This document shows, in pieces, positions 42,900 to 50,855 of a stretch of 53,336 nt of DNA; position 1 is the stretch's first letter; each line of letters begins with the position of its first letter. The notes beneath the pieces were generated by a model. The model ran no database searches and was not told the origin of the DNA. It saw only the letters and a list, made by a program, of their open reading frames with translations. The stretch comes from Eubacteriales bacterium (GTDB lineage: Bacteria; Bacillota; Clostridia; Lachnospirales; Lachnospiraceae): assembly GCA_030524715.1 (NCBI GenBank), contig JAUNGB010000029.1, positions 1-53,336 of the forward strand, read 5' to 3'. The position numbers and the translations under genes are program-made.

Positions 42900-45032
42900 T
42901 TATAGTCTTCCTTTTGCAAATTGAATCTCACCTTTTATAAGTAAATATCCATTTATAATTTTTTCAACAACATAGTCTGCAAATGACATTAGTGTAGTAA
43001 TTATAATCATATATAATGTTATTTTTTTATATACGATTACTGCCATGAATAGTGTGAATGTATTTATAATTAAATTGGTTAAAAGTAAATGCTTATAAAT
43101 CTGGAAAAAACTATATCCATGTAAGAATTCTATAATAATCTTAGGGAAAAAAGCCTCATAATAGATATACACTATAATAATCATAAGCATAATTAAAAAA
43201 CAAAATATAATTATAGTATTTAATACTAGATTATTCATTTCGGATTCAAGAGTCCTAATTTCTTCTCCTTTTTTGTCATATACTGATGAAATCGAATTTA
43301 ATTCGATGACATTGTATTTTTGGGTTATGGCACTAATTTCTTTTAAGGCACTATATTCACCCGTAGATTCTATGAATATATAATCTCCAAAACATGCAGC
43401 CAAAAATGAGTTGTCAAGATTTTCTGTATATACGGTAATTATTGGATCACTTATTATATTAAAATTATCACCGCTATTTGGATTATAAGTAAAAACGTTT
43501 TGACCATTTTTTGTGTAAACTATATTGATTTTTAAGTCATTAATATTCTTTTTGATTTTATTTTGACCTTTGGATTCTCTATAAATATTGGGAACTTCAA
43601 CTTTTTGGAAATAAAACCACTCTTTGAATGAATTTTCTATAATATTTTCATAATGTTTAAATTTAAAAGGCACTAATATATTTAACACATTGTCATTGTT
43701 GTCTATTGTATCAAGGACATTTTTTCCATCCAAAGATTTGATAATATGTCTTTTTAAATAATTTTTATCCACTACTATATTTTTTCCATAAGGGGAATAT
43801 AAATCTTCTTCACTTTCCATATTTATTTTGTAACTATAATCAAAACCTTCCTGGCTTTTTGTAGATGATACATTTGTTCTCGGTCTTTCAAAATTAGTTG
43901 TCTTAATTATAAAAACCTTATCTGAATCGCTTAGTTCTTTATATACTCTGAAAAATTTTTCGTTAAGTATATCTTCAGCAGCTAAATTATCTACGTAATA
44001 TGGTGAATATGTTTCGTATAAATTATAAAGATTTTCTGTATTATTCCATAACGTTAATCCATCCAGCGTTTCCTTCAATTCCGTATTCTGATAAAAAAAT
44101 TGCTCAAAAGAAAAAATAATCGCGAAAAACAATATAATTCTCGGAAAATAAAGTATTGCCATCATTTTTGTCAATCCTTTTTTTCTGTTGCTAATTGTAA
44201 TAAAACAAAATAATCTAAAAAAAAGAAGCAATAATATGGATATCAATAAGATTATAATAACATCCAATTTTAACATTGTAAGAAAGACTTCAAATAATAG
44301 ACTGGAAAAAGAAAATTTGTATATAATTCCACTCATAACTAAATTGCTTAGAACTATAGTTAAAAGTAACGATATATACAAAGGTTTATTCAATATACAG
44401 TATATTCGAATCTCTCTATAACCCCATAATTTATAAATAAAATACCTTTTTTTACTAATTGAATAATAAAATAAGACAACCACCATAAACGCAAAAAGAT
44501 AGAAGGAAAGAATGGAGGGAAAATTAAGATCCTTATATCTGAAAAGCTCATCAAATGAAAAAATATTATTTTCAAGTGCAGTTTTCGAATAATAGAGGTC
44601 GCAATCATTTTTGAGTGTTTCACTGAATTTTTTTATTATATCCGTATTACTAGTATCAATATATAATATGTTTTTAAATCCTACGTCAAAAATCTCTTCA
44701 AAATTATGAACTTTTATATCTCTGTTAAAGACAAAATTTGGTACGAATAGAATTTCTTTATATTTGTCTTCCATTGTTGAATATATATCTATTTTATCTG
44801 AAGTTAAAAAACTATATTGCGCTATTTCGACCTTGTTTTCTTCAGAGAAAACTCTGATTTTATTCAAAAACTCAGTTTTTGATCTATCCTGCTCATTAGT
44901 GTGAAAACGAAAAGATACAGTGGTTTTATCCGACAATAATTTATCTATTGTCCTGTTACTAATATGTAAGAAAAAAAATACATTAAGTAATGCTGTCAAA
45001 ATAACAACTGTTATCACTAATTTCTTTTCCAC
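42900..45032 (-). CDS. FtsX-like permease, bacteriocin-associated integral membrane protein
   Basis: A GTG start at 45032 has GAGAGG eight bases upstream. The 710-residue protein has an N-terminal membrane helix (VITVVILTALLNVFFFLHIS), a 140-residue outer domain and a helix block at about 175-310 (FYLFAFMVVVLFYYSI and others). A second large outer domain spans about 320-610, and a C-terminal helix bundle includes LNTIIIFCFLIMLMIIIVYI and NTFTLFMAVIVYKKITLYMI. This matches the family seen with lactococcin-972 genes (bacteriocin-associated integral membrane protein). With the ATPase it forms a MacB-like complex. It is extremely AT-rich. A GC-rich hairpin separates it from the bacteriocin gene. 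Confidence 0.82.
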   Translation of the reverse strand: MEKKLVITVVILTALLNVFFFLHISNRTIDKLLSDKTTVSFRFHTNEQDRSKTEFLNKIRVFSEENKVEIAQYSFLTSDKIDIYSTMEDKYKEILFVPNFVFNRDIKVHNFEEIFDVGFKNILYIDTSNTDIIKKFSETLKNDCDLYYSKTALENNIFSFDELFRYKDLNFPSILSFYLFAFMVVVLFYYSISKKRYFIYKLWGYREIRIYCILNKPLYISLLLTIVLSNLVMSGIIYKFSFSSLLFEVFLTMLKLDVIIILLISILLLLFFRLFCFITISNRKKGLTKMMAILYFPRIILFFAIIFSFEQFFYQNTELKETLDGLTLWNNTENLYNLYETYSPYYVDNLAAEDILNEKFFRVYKELSDSDKVFIIKTTNFERPRTNVSSTKSQEGFDYSYKINMESEEDLYSPYGKNIVVDKNYLKRHIIKSLDGKNVLDTIDNNDNVLNILVPFKFKHYENIIENSFKEWFYFQKVEVPNIYRESKGQNKIKKNINDLKINIVYTKNGQNVFTYNPNSGDNFNIISDPIITVYTENLDNSFLAACFGDYIFIESTGEYSALKEISAITQKYNVIELNSISSVYDKKGEEIRTLESEMNNLVLNTIIIFCFLIMLMIIIVYIYYEAFFPKIIIEFLHGYSFFQIYKHLLLTNLIINTFTLFMAVIVYKKITLYMIIITTLMSFADYVVEKIINGYLLIKGEIQFAKGRL

Positions 45033-45089
45033 TTTCGAAACCTCTCTTTATCATAATAAAAATTCCAAATTGAATCCTTGTACTCTTTC

Positions 45090-45138
45090 CACTCCGGTCG
45101 GTTCATGACGTCTACCAGACATCATGAGCCGACCGGAG
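45090..45138. terminator. Long GC-rich stem between bacteriocin and exporter genes
   Basis: ACTCCGGTCGGTTCATGA (45090-45107) pairs with TCATGAGCCGACCGGAGT (45121-45138) at 17 of 18 positions plus one G-U, around a 13-base loop. It stands out as a GC-rich patch in AT-rich DNA. No T-run follows on either strand. It may be a partial terminator or an RNA-processing stem that keeps exporter expression below that of the bacteriocin. Confidence 0.55.
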
Positions 45139-45230
45139 TTTATATCAGATGGGGATTGATTCCTGTGACTGATAAGAGTTTGTTACTTACTGCCTATAGA
45201 GGCAGCAGTTATCTTACATCTGATATATTA

Positions 45231-45638
45231 TTACTTAGTTGCTGCCCAAACTTTATTATTGCTAAGAGTTTGATCTAACCAAGGTGATACAGCTGTTGTC
45301 CCTGCCGGTACCCATCCACTCCTTTTCACTGTTCCGTGATCGTTCGTTGCAGAGCATCTATGTGTTTTTGAACTATGCTTATAATTGGCTTTAAATGATA
45401 CACCATCTTTCCATGTGGCCCAAAGTGTCCCACCCGAAACAGAAACTTTATCTCCTTGAATGGTTGCTCGTGTTTGTACACCTTCTACTGAATTACTCAC
45501 TTCGATACCCGTTCCTTCTTCTGAAGTATAAAAAACTGGGCTGGCAAAAGCAGTAGTACTAATTGATAATGTTATCATCATAGCAGTTGCCGCTGAAGTT
45601 ATTAATTTTTTTAACCCTTTATTTCTTCCTTTGGTCAT
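45231..45638 (-). CDS. Lactococcin 972 family bacteriocin precursor
   Basis: The 135-residue precursor has a classical signal peptide (ITSAATAMMITLSISTTAFA, cleavage after about residue 32). The mature region ends with the lactococcin-972 pattern: a glycine-tryptophan strand (VSGGTLWATWKDG), KANYKHSSKTHRCSATNDHG, then SGWVPAGTTAVSPWLDQTLS. The original lactococcin 972 binds lipid II and blocks septum formation; that activity is inferred here. AAGGAGG lies eight bases before the ATG. It precedes the dedicated permease and ATPase. Its upstream region carries two repeated operator-like sites. Confidence 0.87.
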   Translation of the reverse strand: MTKGRNKGLKKLITSAATAMMITLSISTTAFASPVFYTSEEGTGIEVSNSVEGVQTRATIQGDKVSVSGGTLWATWKDGVSFKANYKHSSKTHRCSATNDHGTVKRSGWVPAGTTAVSPWLDQTLSNNKVWAATK

Positions 45639-45738
45639 AGAACATCCTCCTTACGTTTTTTTAAACAAGATTTGTAGTGATTCTGATTCATTGTAAATAG
45701 TGTTATAACATTGTTCTTAAACGGATTTCATTCGTATT

Positions 45739-45816
45739 TGATAAAATCATAGCTCTCAATGTACAAATTGTAACTCCGTTAATACAGGATTTGTGATAAA
45801 ATCAATGACAACTCTC
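45739..45816 (-). promoter_or_regulatory. Repeated operator-like sites upstream of the bacteriocin gene
   Basis: TGATAAAATCA occurs at 45739-45749 and 45794-45804, 55 bases apart, each followed a few bases later by (A/G)CTCTC. The motif is itself a short palindrome (TGAT-AAA-ATCA). aaaatcaatgac at 45798-45809 is the reverse complement of gtcattgatttt in the agrD leader at 46629-46640. These are plausible targets of the LytTR or XRE regulator of the island. No clear -35 box is present, as in many activated promoters. Confidence 0.5.
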
Positions 45817-45866
45817 ATTATCTTCATTTTTCTCAAAATTTCAACCCCTTCTGCACCAAATGTCAT

Positions 45867-46451
45867 TTATTCTATGTTTTTGGTCAATTTACAGTTCCTT
45901 TTTATGATACACGGAATCTGCAACCATGCTGCCAATTGTATTCCGATAGAAAAATGAATTGCATAAGATTTTCTTTCAAACAAAAATAGAACTATGTTTG
46001 TCAGTACCAAGATACATACACAAAAAAATGTTATTTTTTTATATGTTTCTTTCTCTTCAGTATCGAGTCGTCTGTTTTCACTATCTATTGGACTAAAAAC
46101 AATTAAGCTCACAGATGCGATAACTGTAGCTATTGCCAACTTCCAATCGCATCGCACATACATTGATAACATTGTGCACAGAAACAGTAGAAAACCAGAC
46201 ACCAGAATACAAGCGTGTAAATTCTTTGCATGATAACCACCACTAAATTTTCGCAAAACTATAAACGGTATGATAAGGATAATTCCCTGTTTTATACTTC
46301 CAAAACAAAAACCAATACCACCTGCAAGAAGTAGCGGCGAAAACAAAAGAGAAAAACTATACAGTGCATACTGATAAAGCTCTCTATCCGCTTCAGTGAT
46401 TGCATTACACCGGATCATCCAATCAACTACTGTATCTGTACATTTTTCCAT
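45867..46451 (-). CDS. agrB: AgrB-like autoinducer peptide-processing protease
   Basis: The 194-residue integral membrane cysteine protease trims the AgrD precursor and forms the thiolactone. The catalytic His and Cys are in RKFSGGYHAKNLHACI (H74, C81), with the same seven-residue spacing as in staphylococcal AgrB. Four to six membrane helices follow the pattern of the family (SLLFSPLLLAGGIGF; GIILIIPFIVL; ILVSGFLLFLCTML). The start codon overlaps the agrD stop (TAATG), which couples their translation. Confidence 0.9.
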   Translation of the reverse strand: MEKCTDTVVDWMIRCNAITEADRELYQYALYSFSLLFSPLLLAGGIGFCFGSIKQGIILIIPFIVLRKFSGGYHAKNLHACILVSGFLLFLCTMLSMYVRCDWKLAIATVIASVSLIVFSPIDSENRRLDTEEKETYKKITFFCVCILVLTNIVLFLFERKSYAIHFSIGIQLAAWLQIPCIIKRNCKLTKNIE

Positions 46452-46600
46452 TACTTATTTCTCCTGTAATTCACTAATTCTTTAGGTGCTTTAGGCTGAT
46501 ACATAATTGCACATGAAGCTGTGTTGGCTTCTGCCCGTAACACAACATCTAATGCTGCTTTCATTCCCTTTGCAACTGATTTAGTTACCTGTTTCTTCAT
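46451..46600 (-). CDS. agrD: AgrD-like cyclic lactone autoinducer precursor
   Basis: The 49-residue precursor starts at the ATG at 46600 with AAGGAGAG upstream. It has an amphipathic basic leader (MKKQVTKSVAKGMKAALDVV), a core around TASCAIMY (C30 to Y34) and the conserved acidic recognition tail QPKAPKEL. The predicted signal is a five-residue thiolactone ring C-A-I-M-Y with a short N-terminal tail; the exact N-terminal cut cannot be read from sequence. It is followed directly by agrB. Its 5' region shares a 12-base motif with the bacteriocin promoter. Confidence 0.9.
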   Translation of the reverse strand: MKKQVTKSVAKGMKAALDVVLRAEANTASCAIMYQPKAPKELVNYRRNK

Positions 46601-46628
46601 AATGCCATCTCTCCTTTCCACTAAAATC

Positions 46629-46640
46629 GTCATTGATTTT
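46629..46640. promoter_or_regulatory. Shared 12-base motif in the agrD 5' region
   Basis: gtcattgatttt is found here and, on the opposite strand, at 45798-45809 upstream of the bacteriocin gene. The wider 46601-46864 gap also has AGAATTATT and AATAATTCT as an inverted repeat (near 46761 and 46804) between the divergent agrD and XRE genes. Confidence 0.4.
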
Positions 46641-46864
46641 CACATAAACAATCATATACTACTTTAATCAATAAACAACCCTTTCGGAATGAACGGAGCA
46701 ATTCTTTTTAATATTGGAATAATCTTCCTCTTTTTCGTGAAAAATAATATGTGACACAGAATTATTTATATATAAAATATATCTTATTTAATGTATGACA
46801 GAATAATTCTTTGATACATTCTTCTTTTTGCTTGGTCCTATTGGTAAAATTCAACTGAAAGAAG

Positions 46865-47224
46865 GTGGAACAAATAGAATTTCAATATGAAGCCATGGGA
46901 AAACGTATCAAAATACGCAGAAATGAATTACGAATAAAACAGGCAGAACTCGCCGAAAGATTAAATATATCCAATAACCATATGTCATCAATCGAAAACG
47001 GAAGACAAAAACCAAGTTTGGATATCTTTATCCAGATTTGTAATCAACTTAATGTTACACCCGACTACCTTTTGCTTGGTAGTATGCATGCTTATAACAT
47101 TCCACAAGATATTATTGATAAATTACGGTTATGTAGTCAATCCGACATAGAGCTTGCCGGAGATTTTATCGAACTGCTTGTAAAACGAAATAGTAAAAAA
47201 ACACATAATGAACCAAAATTGTAA
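46865..47224 (+). CDS. XRE family regulator of the agr/bacteriocin island
   Basis: The frame begins with a GTG at 46865 inside an AGAAGGTGG tract. The start is uncertain, because that tract could equally be the ribosome site for a later codon, and the next ATG is at 46895. The protein (up to 119 residues) has an XRE helix-turn-helix: IKIRRNELRIKQAELAERLN, then ISNNHMSSIENGRQKPSLDI. A PDYLLLG segment follows, with a C-terminal helix (about 80-110). It is divergent from agrDB and upstream of the two-component genes, as expected for a local repressor. Confidence 0.78.
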   Translation: MEQIEFQYEAMGKRIKIRRNELRIKQAELAERLNISNNHMSSIENGRQKPSLDIFIQICNQLNVTPDYLLLGSMHAYNIPQDIIDKLRLCSQSDIELAGDFIELLVKRNSKKTHNEPKL

Positions 47225-47322
47225 TTAAAATGTCTTTTTGTACGTATTGTTTTGCTTTTGGTAATTCTATATGATAAAATATACGTAGATGGTATATATT
47301 CGATAGAAAGTCAGGTGCCAAA

Positions 47323-48030
47323 ATGCGTATTTTAATTTGTGATGACGATACTCTGATAATTGAACAATTACAGAAATATATTGAATCCTATTTTGAGTCA
47401 AATCATTTAAAATGTCCCGAATTAGTTTTATTTACCAGCGGTGAATCTTTACTGGCTGATAGAAGCGAAAAAGATATTGTTTTTCTGGACATAGAAATGC
47501 CCGGTATGAATGGAATTTATGTAGGGAATGAATTAAAAAAAGCAAATAAAAATGTCATAATTTTTGTTGTTACCTCTTATTCTGAATATTTGGATGAGGC
47601 AATGCGTTTTCATGTATTCCGCTATCTTTCTAAACCTTTGGACAAACAGCGTTTTTTCCGGAATATGAAAGATGCCTTAGCTTATTATAGTTCCATTACT
47701 ACCAAAATTCCTATTGAAACTAAGCAGGGGATATATTCGTTTCCTGCTTCTCAGATTATTGCTATAGAAGCACAAGGGCGAAAAGTAATTGTACATACCG
47801 TCCGGCAGGATTTTGATTCTATTCATAATATGCATTACTGGTTGGAACTGCTCCCCAAAAACAGTTTTTTTCAGACACATCGGAGCTTTATTGTGAATTT
47901 AGAACATATTGTGGACTTTGACCATTCCACCATACATTTATCAAATCAGCAGATTACCGCCTACTTGACGCGCAGAAAATATAGTTCCTTTAAAAGTGCT
48001 TATCTATTATATCTGGAAAGTATGAGGTAA
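47323..48030 (+). CDS. LytTR-family response regulator, AgrA-like
   Basis: The 235-residue protein has a receiver domain with acidic pocket ICDDD, phospho-acceptor D56 in DIVFLDIEMPGMNG and the K in YLSKPLD. A C-terminal LytTR DNA-binding domain (about 135-235) follows, with ETKQGIYSFPASQIIAIEAQ and FFQTHRSFIVNLEHI. This is the AgrA/VirR architecture, binding paired sites upstream of target promoters. CAGGTG lies six bases before the ATG. The kinase gene follows after six bases. Confidence 0.9.
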   Translation: MRILICDDDTLIIEQLQKYIESYFESNHLKCPELVLFTSGESLLADRSEKDIVFLDIEMPGMNGIYVGNELKKANKNVIIFVVTSYSEYLDEAMRFHVFRYLSKPLDKQRFFRNMKDALAYYSSITTKIPIETKQGIYSFPASQIIAIEAQGRKVIVHTVRQDFDSIHNMHYWLELLPKNSFFQTHRSFIVNLEHIVDFDHSTIHLSNQQITAYLTRRKYSSFKSAYLLYLESMR

Positions 48031-48036
48031 ATATAA

Positions 48037-49335
48037 ATGGAACATATCATTTTGCTCTTTTTTAGTTTTTTTACAGAAGCGGTTATATTATGGCAATACG
48101 TATCCAGTCTTTTTGCTCCTTCTCATAGCAGTAAAATAAGACTGGTTCTATTAAGTGCTTTTTATGCAATATTGTTCCTTATTTCCCTGCTTGGACAAAC
48201 ATGGCTTAACATCATCAGCTTTTTTGTAATTAACACTGTTTTTCTTTATATGTTGTTTAAACTCAAGTTGTTGTTGGCATTCTTCCATTCAGCTATACTT
48301 ACAGCAATTATGGGGATATCTGAACTTGCTGTTTTCGGGATTATGTCAAGATTCTTTCCTCATTTTCTCTTAGAACCAGGTGTAGGGATTGTTTGTTATA
48401 CGGTTTTTAGCAAGATTTTCTTTTTTGCAGTCATTTATTTATTAATTCATCTATTCAAAGGAAAAAAAGCAAATCAGGAACAATACGATCACTCCGAAGC
48501 TCTTTTGATGTTAATTCCGATTTCGTCTGTTTTTGTTATGTTTACTTTTCTTGCTATTGGCGAAACCTCATCTTTCGTCCCACCTGTTGATTTTATGGTA
48601 ACAATCAGTGCTGTTTTTCTGCTTATAGTCAATCTGCTTGTATTTGGGATCAACCAATATAATCAGAAAAAATCACAGGAATATACCGATATGCAGTTGC
48701 TGCTCCAGAAAGAATCTGATTCTGTCGAATACTATGAAATGATGCTTTCACAGAATGAGAATCATAGCATTCTGATTCACGATATAAAAAAACACCTTCA
48801 ATCTATTAAATTATTGAATGAAAAAAATGAACCTGATAAAATAAATGCTTATATACAACAGCTTATGGAATCTTCAGACTTAAAAGAAACTTCAAAAATT
48901 TGCGATAATGAAATGCTGAATGCAATTTTCTGCCGCTATCAGCGGCAATGCAACGATAAACACATTGCTTTTCATACTGATATCAGAAGTGGTACTGTTA
49001 AAAATATTTACCAGCACGATTTAACATCGTTATTCTGTAACTTATTGGATAATGCGGTGGAATCAGCAGATAATATTCCTGATTCTTATATTGAGCTTTC
49101 CGTACAAAAAAAAGAAAATTCTCCTTTTATCGTTATCATAGTCATAAATTCCTGCCGAAGTACCCCTGTGTATGATCAGGATGGACTTCCTGTATCTCAT
49201 AAAGCAAATAAAGAGAGACATGGATTCGGAATCAAAAGCATAAAAAAAGTTGTGAAGCAATATCATGGACATTTGCAAATGTATTATGATGATCATTCCG
49301 GTACTTTTCATACAATCATAACTTTGAAACAATAA
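48037..49335 (+). CDS. AgrC-like sensor histidine kinase
   Basis: The 432-residue kinase has an N-terminal sensor of six or seven membrane helices (about 1-205), the usual receptor for cyclic autoinducer peptides. A dimerisation helix holds the phospho-His (HSILIHDIKKHLQSIKLL, H248). A GHKL ATPase domain has the N-box SLFCNLLDNAVESA and the G-box HGFGIKSIKKVVKQYHGHL. The pairing with an upstream LytTR regulator and nearby agrBD defines an agr system. It ends at the point where base composition returns to that of the host genome. Confidence 0.9.
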   Translation: MEHIILLFFSFFTEAVILWQYVSSLFAPSHSSKIRLVLLSAFYAILFLISLLGQTWLNIISFFVINTVFLYMLFKLKLLLAFFHSAILTAIMGISELAVFGIMSRFFPHFLLEPGVGIVCYTVFSKIFFFAVIYLLIHLFKGKKANQEQYDHSEALLMLIPISSVFVMFTFLAIGETSSFVPPVDFMVTISAVFLLIVNLLVFGINQYNQKKSQEYTDMQLLLQKESDSVEYYEMMLSQNENHSILIHDIKKHLQSIKLLNEKNEPDKINAYIQQLMESSDLKETSKICDNEMLNAIFCRYQRQCNDKHIAFHTDIRSGTVKNIYQHDLTSLFCNLLDNAVESADNIPDSYIELSVQKKENSPFIVIIVINSCRSTPVYDQDGLPVSHKANKERHGFGIKSIKKVVKQYHGHLQMYYDDHSGTFHTIITLKQ

Positions 49336-49467
49336 TTAATGTCAAAATCATGTTCCTTTTACGTTAGGCGAAGCCTCCAATGGAAGCGGCAGGCTTTGTC
49401 TGGACTGAGAAGCTGTAAAGATGGAGCAAACCTGAAATGGCAAAACCTGAAATGAAGTTATTGCATC

Positions 49468-49497
49468 TTGTATGATGGCGCCGGACAGGGGTATAAT
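49468..49497 (+). promoter_or_regulatory. Promoter of the PHP phosphoesterase gene
   Basis: TTGTAT (49468-49473) and a perfect TATAAT (49492-49497) are 18 bases apart. The spacer contains cgccggacagggg, nearly the same as the promoter at 39380. Confidence 0.5.
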
Positions 49498-49541
49498 GCT
49501 CATAAGAGAATTTACCACAAAATGAAATGGAGAGAAGATAT

Positions 49542-50258
49542 ATGAGTTATCGATGTGTTTTGGATCTGCATACCCATACCATTGCGAGCGGGCATGCGTA
49601 CTGTACTCTGCGGGAAATGGCAAAGGCTGCTTCAGACAAGGGGCTGGAGCTTCTGGGGATTACGGAGCATGCCCCAAAGATGCCGGGAAGCTGCACAAGC
49701 ATGTACTTCCAGAACCTGAAGGTGGTGCCGAGAAACCTGTACGGAATCCGGCTTCTGCTGGGCTGTGAGGTCAACATTCTGGATCCGGAAGGCCACATAG
49801 ATCTGGAAGAAAAGGTTTTGCGGGGGCTGGACGTGGTGATCGCCAGTTTACACCTGCCTTGTATGAAGCCGGGGACTTGCAGAGAAAATACAGATGCGTA
49901 TTTGTCCGTCATGAAAAATCCTTATGTAAATATCATCGGGCATCCTGATGACGGCAGATATGAGGTGGATTACCGTGCCCTTGTAGAAGGGGCAAAAAAG
50001 TACGGTAAGGTGCTGGAGCTGAACAATCATTCTCTTCAGCCGGACTGCTCCAGACAGAATGCGCTTGCCAATGACCGGCTGATGCTTACCCTTTGTAAAG
50101 AATACAGGGTTCCCATCGTGATGGGCAGCGATGCCCATTTTGATAGCCTGATCGGGGAGTTCCATGAGGCGGCCGCCCTTCTGGAAGAAGCGAATTTTCC
50201 GGAGGATCTGGTGCTGAATCGCTCTGTGGAAGCCTTAAAGGAACAGATGAGCCTATAG
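49542..50258 (+). CDS. PHP-domain phosphoesterase, YcdX-like
   Basis: I start at the ATG at 49542 (MSYRCVLDLHTHTIASGHAY), with GGAGAG upstream. The 238-residue protein is a PHP (histidinol-phosphatase-like) metal-dependent phosphoesterase. Metal ligands appear in DLHTHT, GITEHAPKM, LLGCEVNIL, VIASLHLP, IIGHPDDGRYEVD and VMGSDAHFD. The length and pattern fit YcdX-type phosphatases, for which the natural substrate is unsettled. It returns to the GC-richer composition of the host genome and is not part of the island. Confidence 0.87.
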   Translation: MSYRCVLDLHTHTIASGHAYCTLREMAKAASDKGLELLGITEHAPKMPGSCTSMYFQNLKVVPRNLYGIRLLLGCEVNILDPEGHIDLEEKVLRGLDVVIASLHLPCMKPGTCRENTDAYLSVMKNPYVNIIGHPDDGRYEVDYRALVEGAKKYGKVLELNNHSLQPDCSRQNALANDRLMLTLCKEYRVPIVMGSDAHFDSLIGEFHEAAALLEEANFPEDLVLNRSVEALKEQMSL

Positions 50259-50265
50259 AAGACAA

Positions 50266-50400
50266 ATGCGTTTTAATATAAATCACAAGGTAATCCATGT
50301 TGTAGTCGGCTGTGATGGAGAATATCTGTATATAATTACAGCATATTACCCCAAGATACTAAAATTTCATACCGATTTGAAAACAAGAAAGGGGTGTTGA
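50266..50400 (+). pseudogene. C-terminal remnant of a DUF4258 toxin
   Basis: The 44-codon frame encodes MRFNINHKVIHVVVGCDGEY, then LYIITAYYPKILKFHTDLKT and RKGC. This is the C-terminal half of a DUF4258 (RelE/BrnT-like) toxin, whose family pattern is LHVVVG...LYIITAYYPD. About the first 55 residues of a full toxin are missing. The remnant begins right after the PHP gene and ends three bases before the antitoxin start, so the usual toxin-antitoxin order is preserved. Confidence 0.72.
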
Positions 50401-50402
50401 CT

Positions 50403-50636
50403 ATGTGCTTCTATTGCGGATGCAACACTACGATTCCAAACGTAACAACTCATGTTGTCAATTACAAGGATTGTGTAATCGTTGTAAAAAATGTTCCATG
50501 CGAAGAACGTGAACAGTGCGGCGAAAAATATTTCAGTGATGAAGTGATGGAAAAATTGGAAAAAATCGTCGATACAGCAAAACAATTATCCACGGAAGTA
50601 TTTGTAACAGATTATAGAAATAACAAAGTTGCATAG
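50403..50636 (+). CDS. YgiT-type zinc-finger antitoxin (MqsA N-terminal-like) with a changed zinc ligand
   Basis: The 77-residue product starts MCFYCGCN at 50403 with AAGGGG ten bases upstream. YgiT-type antitoxins bind zinc through two CxxC pairs. The first (C2, C5) is present. The second reads CEEREQCG, with R36 where the truncated copy at 41593 has Cys. That is a one-base change (TGT to CGT) which probably weakens the metal site. The partner toxin is only a remnant, so selection on the antitoxin may have relaxed. A terminator follows. Confidence 0.8.
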   Translation: MCFYCGCNTTIPNVTTHVVNYKDCVIVVKNVPCEEREQCGEKYFSDEVMEKLEKIVDTAKQLSTEVFVTDYRNNKVA

Positions 50637-50670
50637 CGGAATATAGCAGACTTACATGTATGCTTACAGC

Positions 50671-50706
50671 AAGGCGGCGAAGGTGTATTAGTATCTTCGT
50701 CGCCTT
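50671..50706 (+). terminator. Terminator after the antitoxin gene
   Basis: AAGGCGGCGAAGGT and ATCTTCGTCGCCTT pair (two G-U or mismatched positions) around a short AT loop, followed by TTGTATTATA on a moderately T-rich tract. It is paralogous to 41796-41829. Confidence 0.75.
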
Positions 50707-50855
50707 GTGTTGTATTATAATACAATATGAGTGCCTAATAATCCGTATAAACCGTGGAAACCGTCTTTTTTAAAACTATGAATAGGTTGTATAGAATAGT
50801 ATTATTTTTGGCAGATTTAACGAATTTTATAGATTAAAAGCAATTAGGCTGTTAT

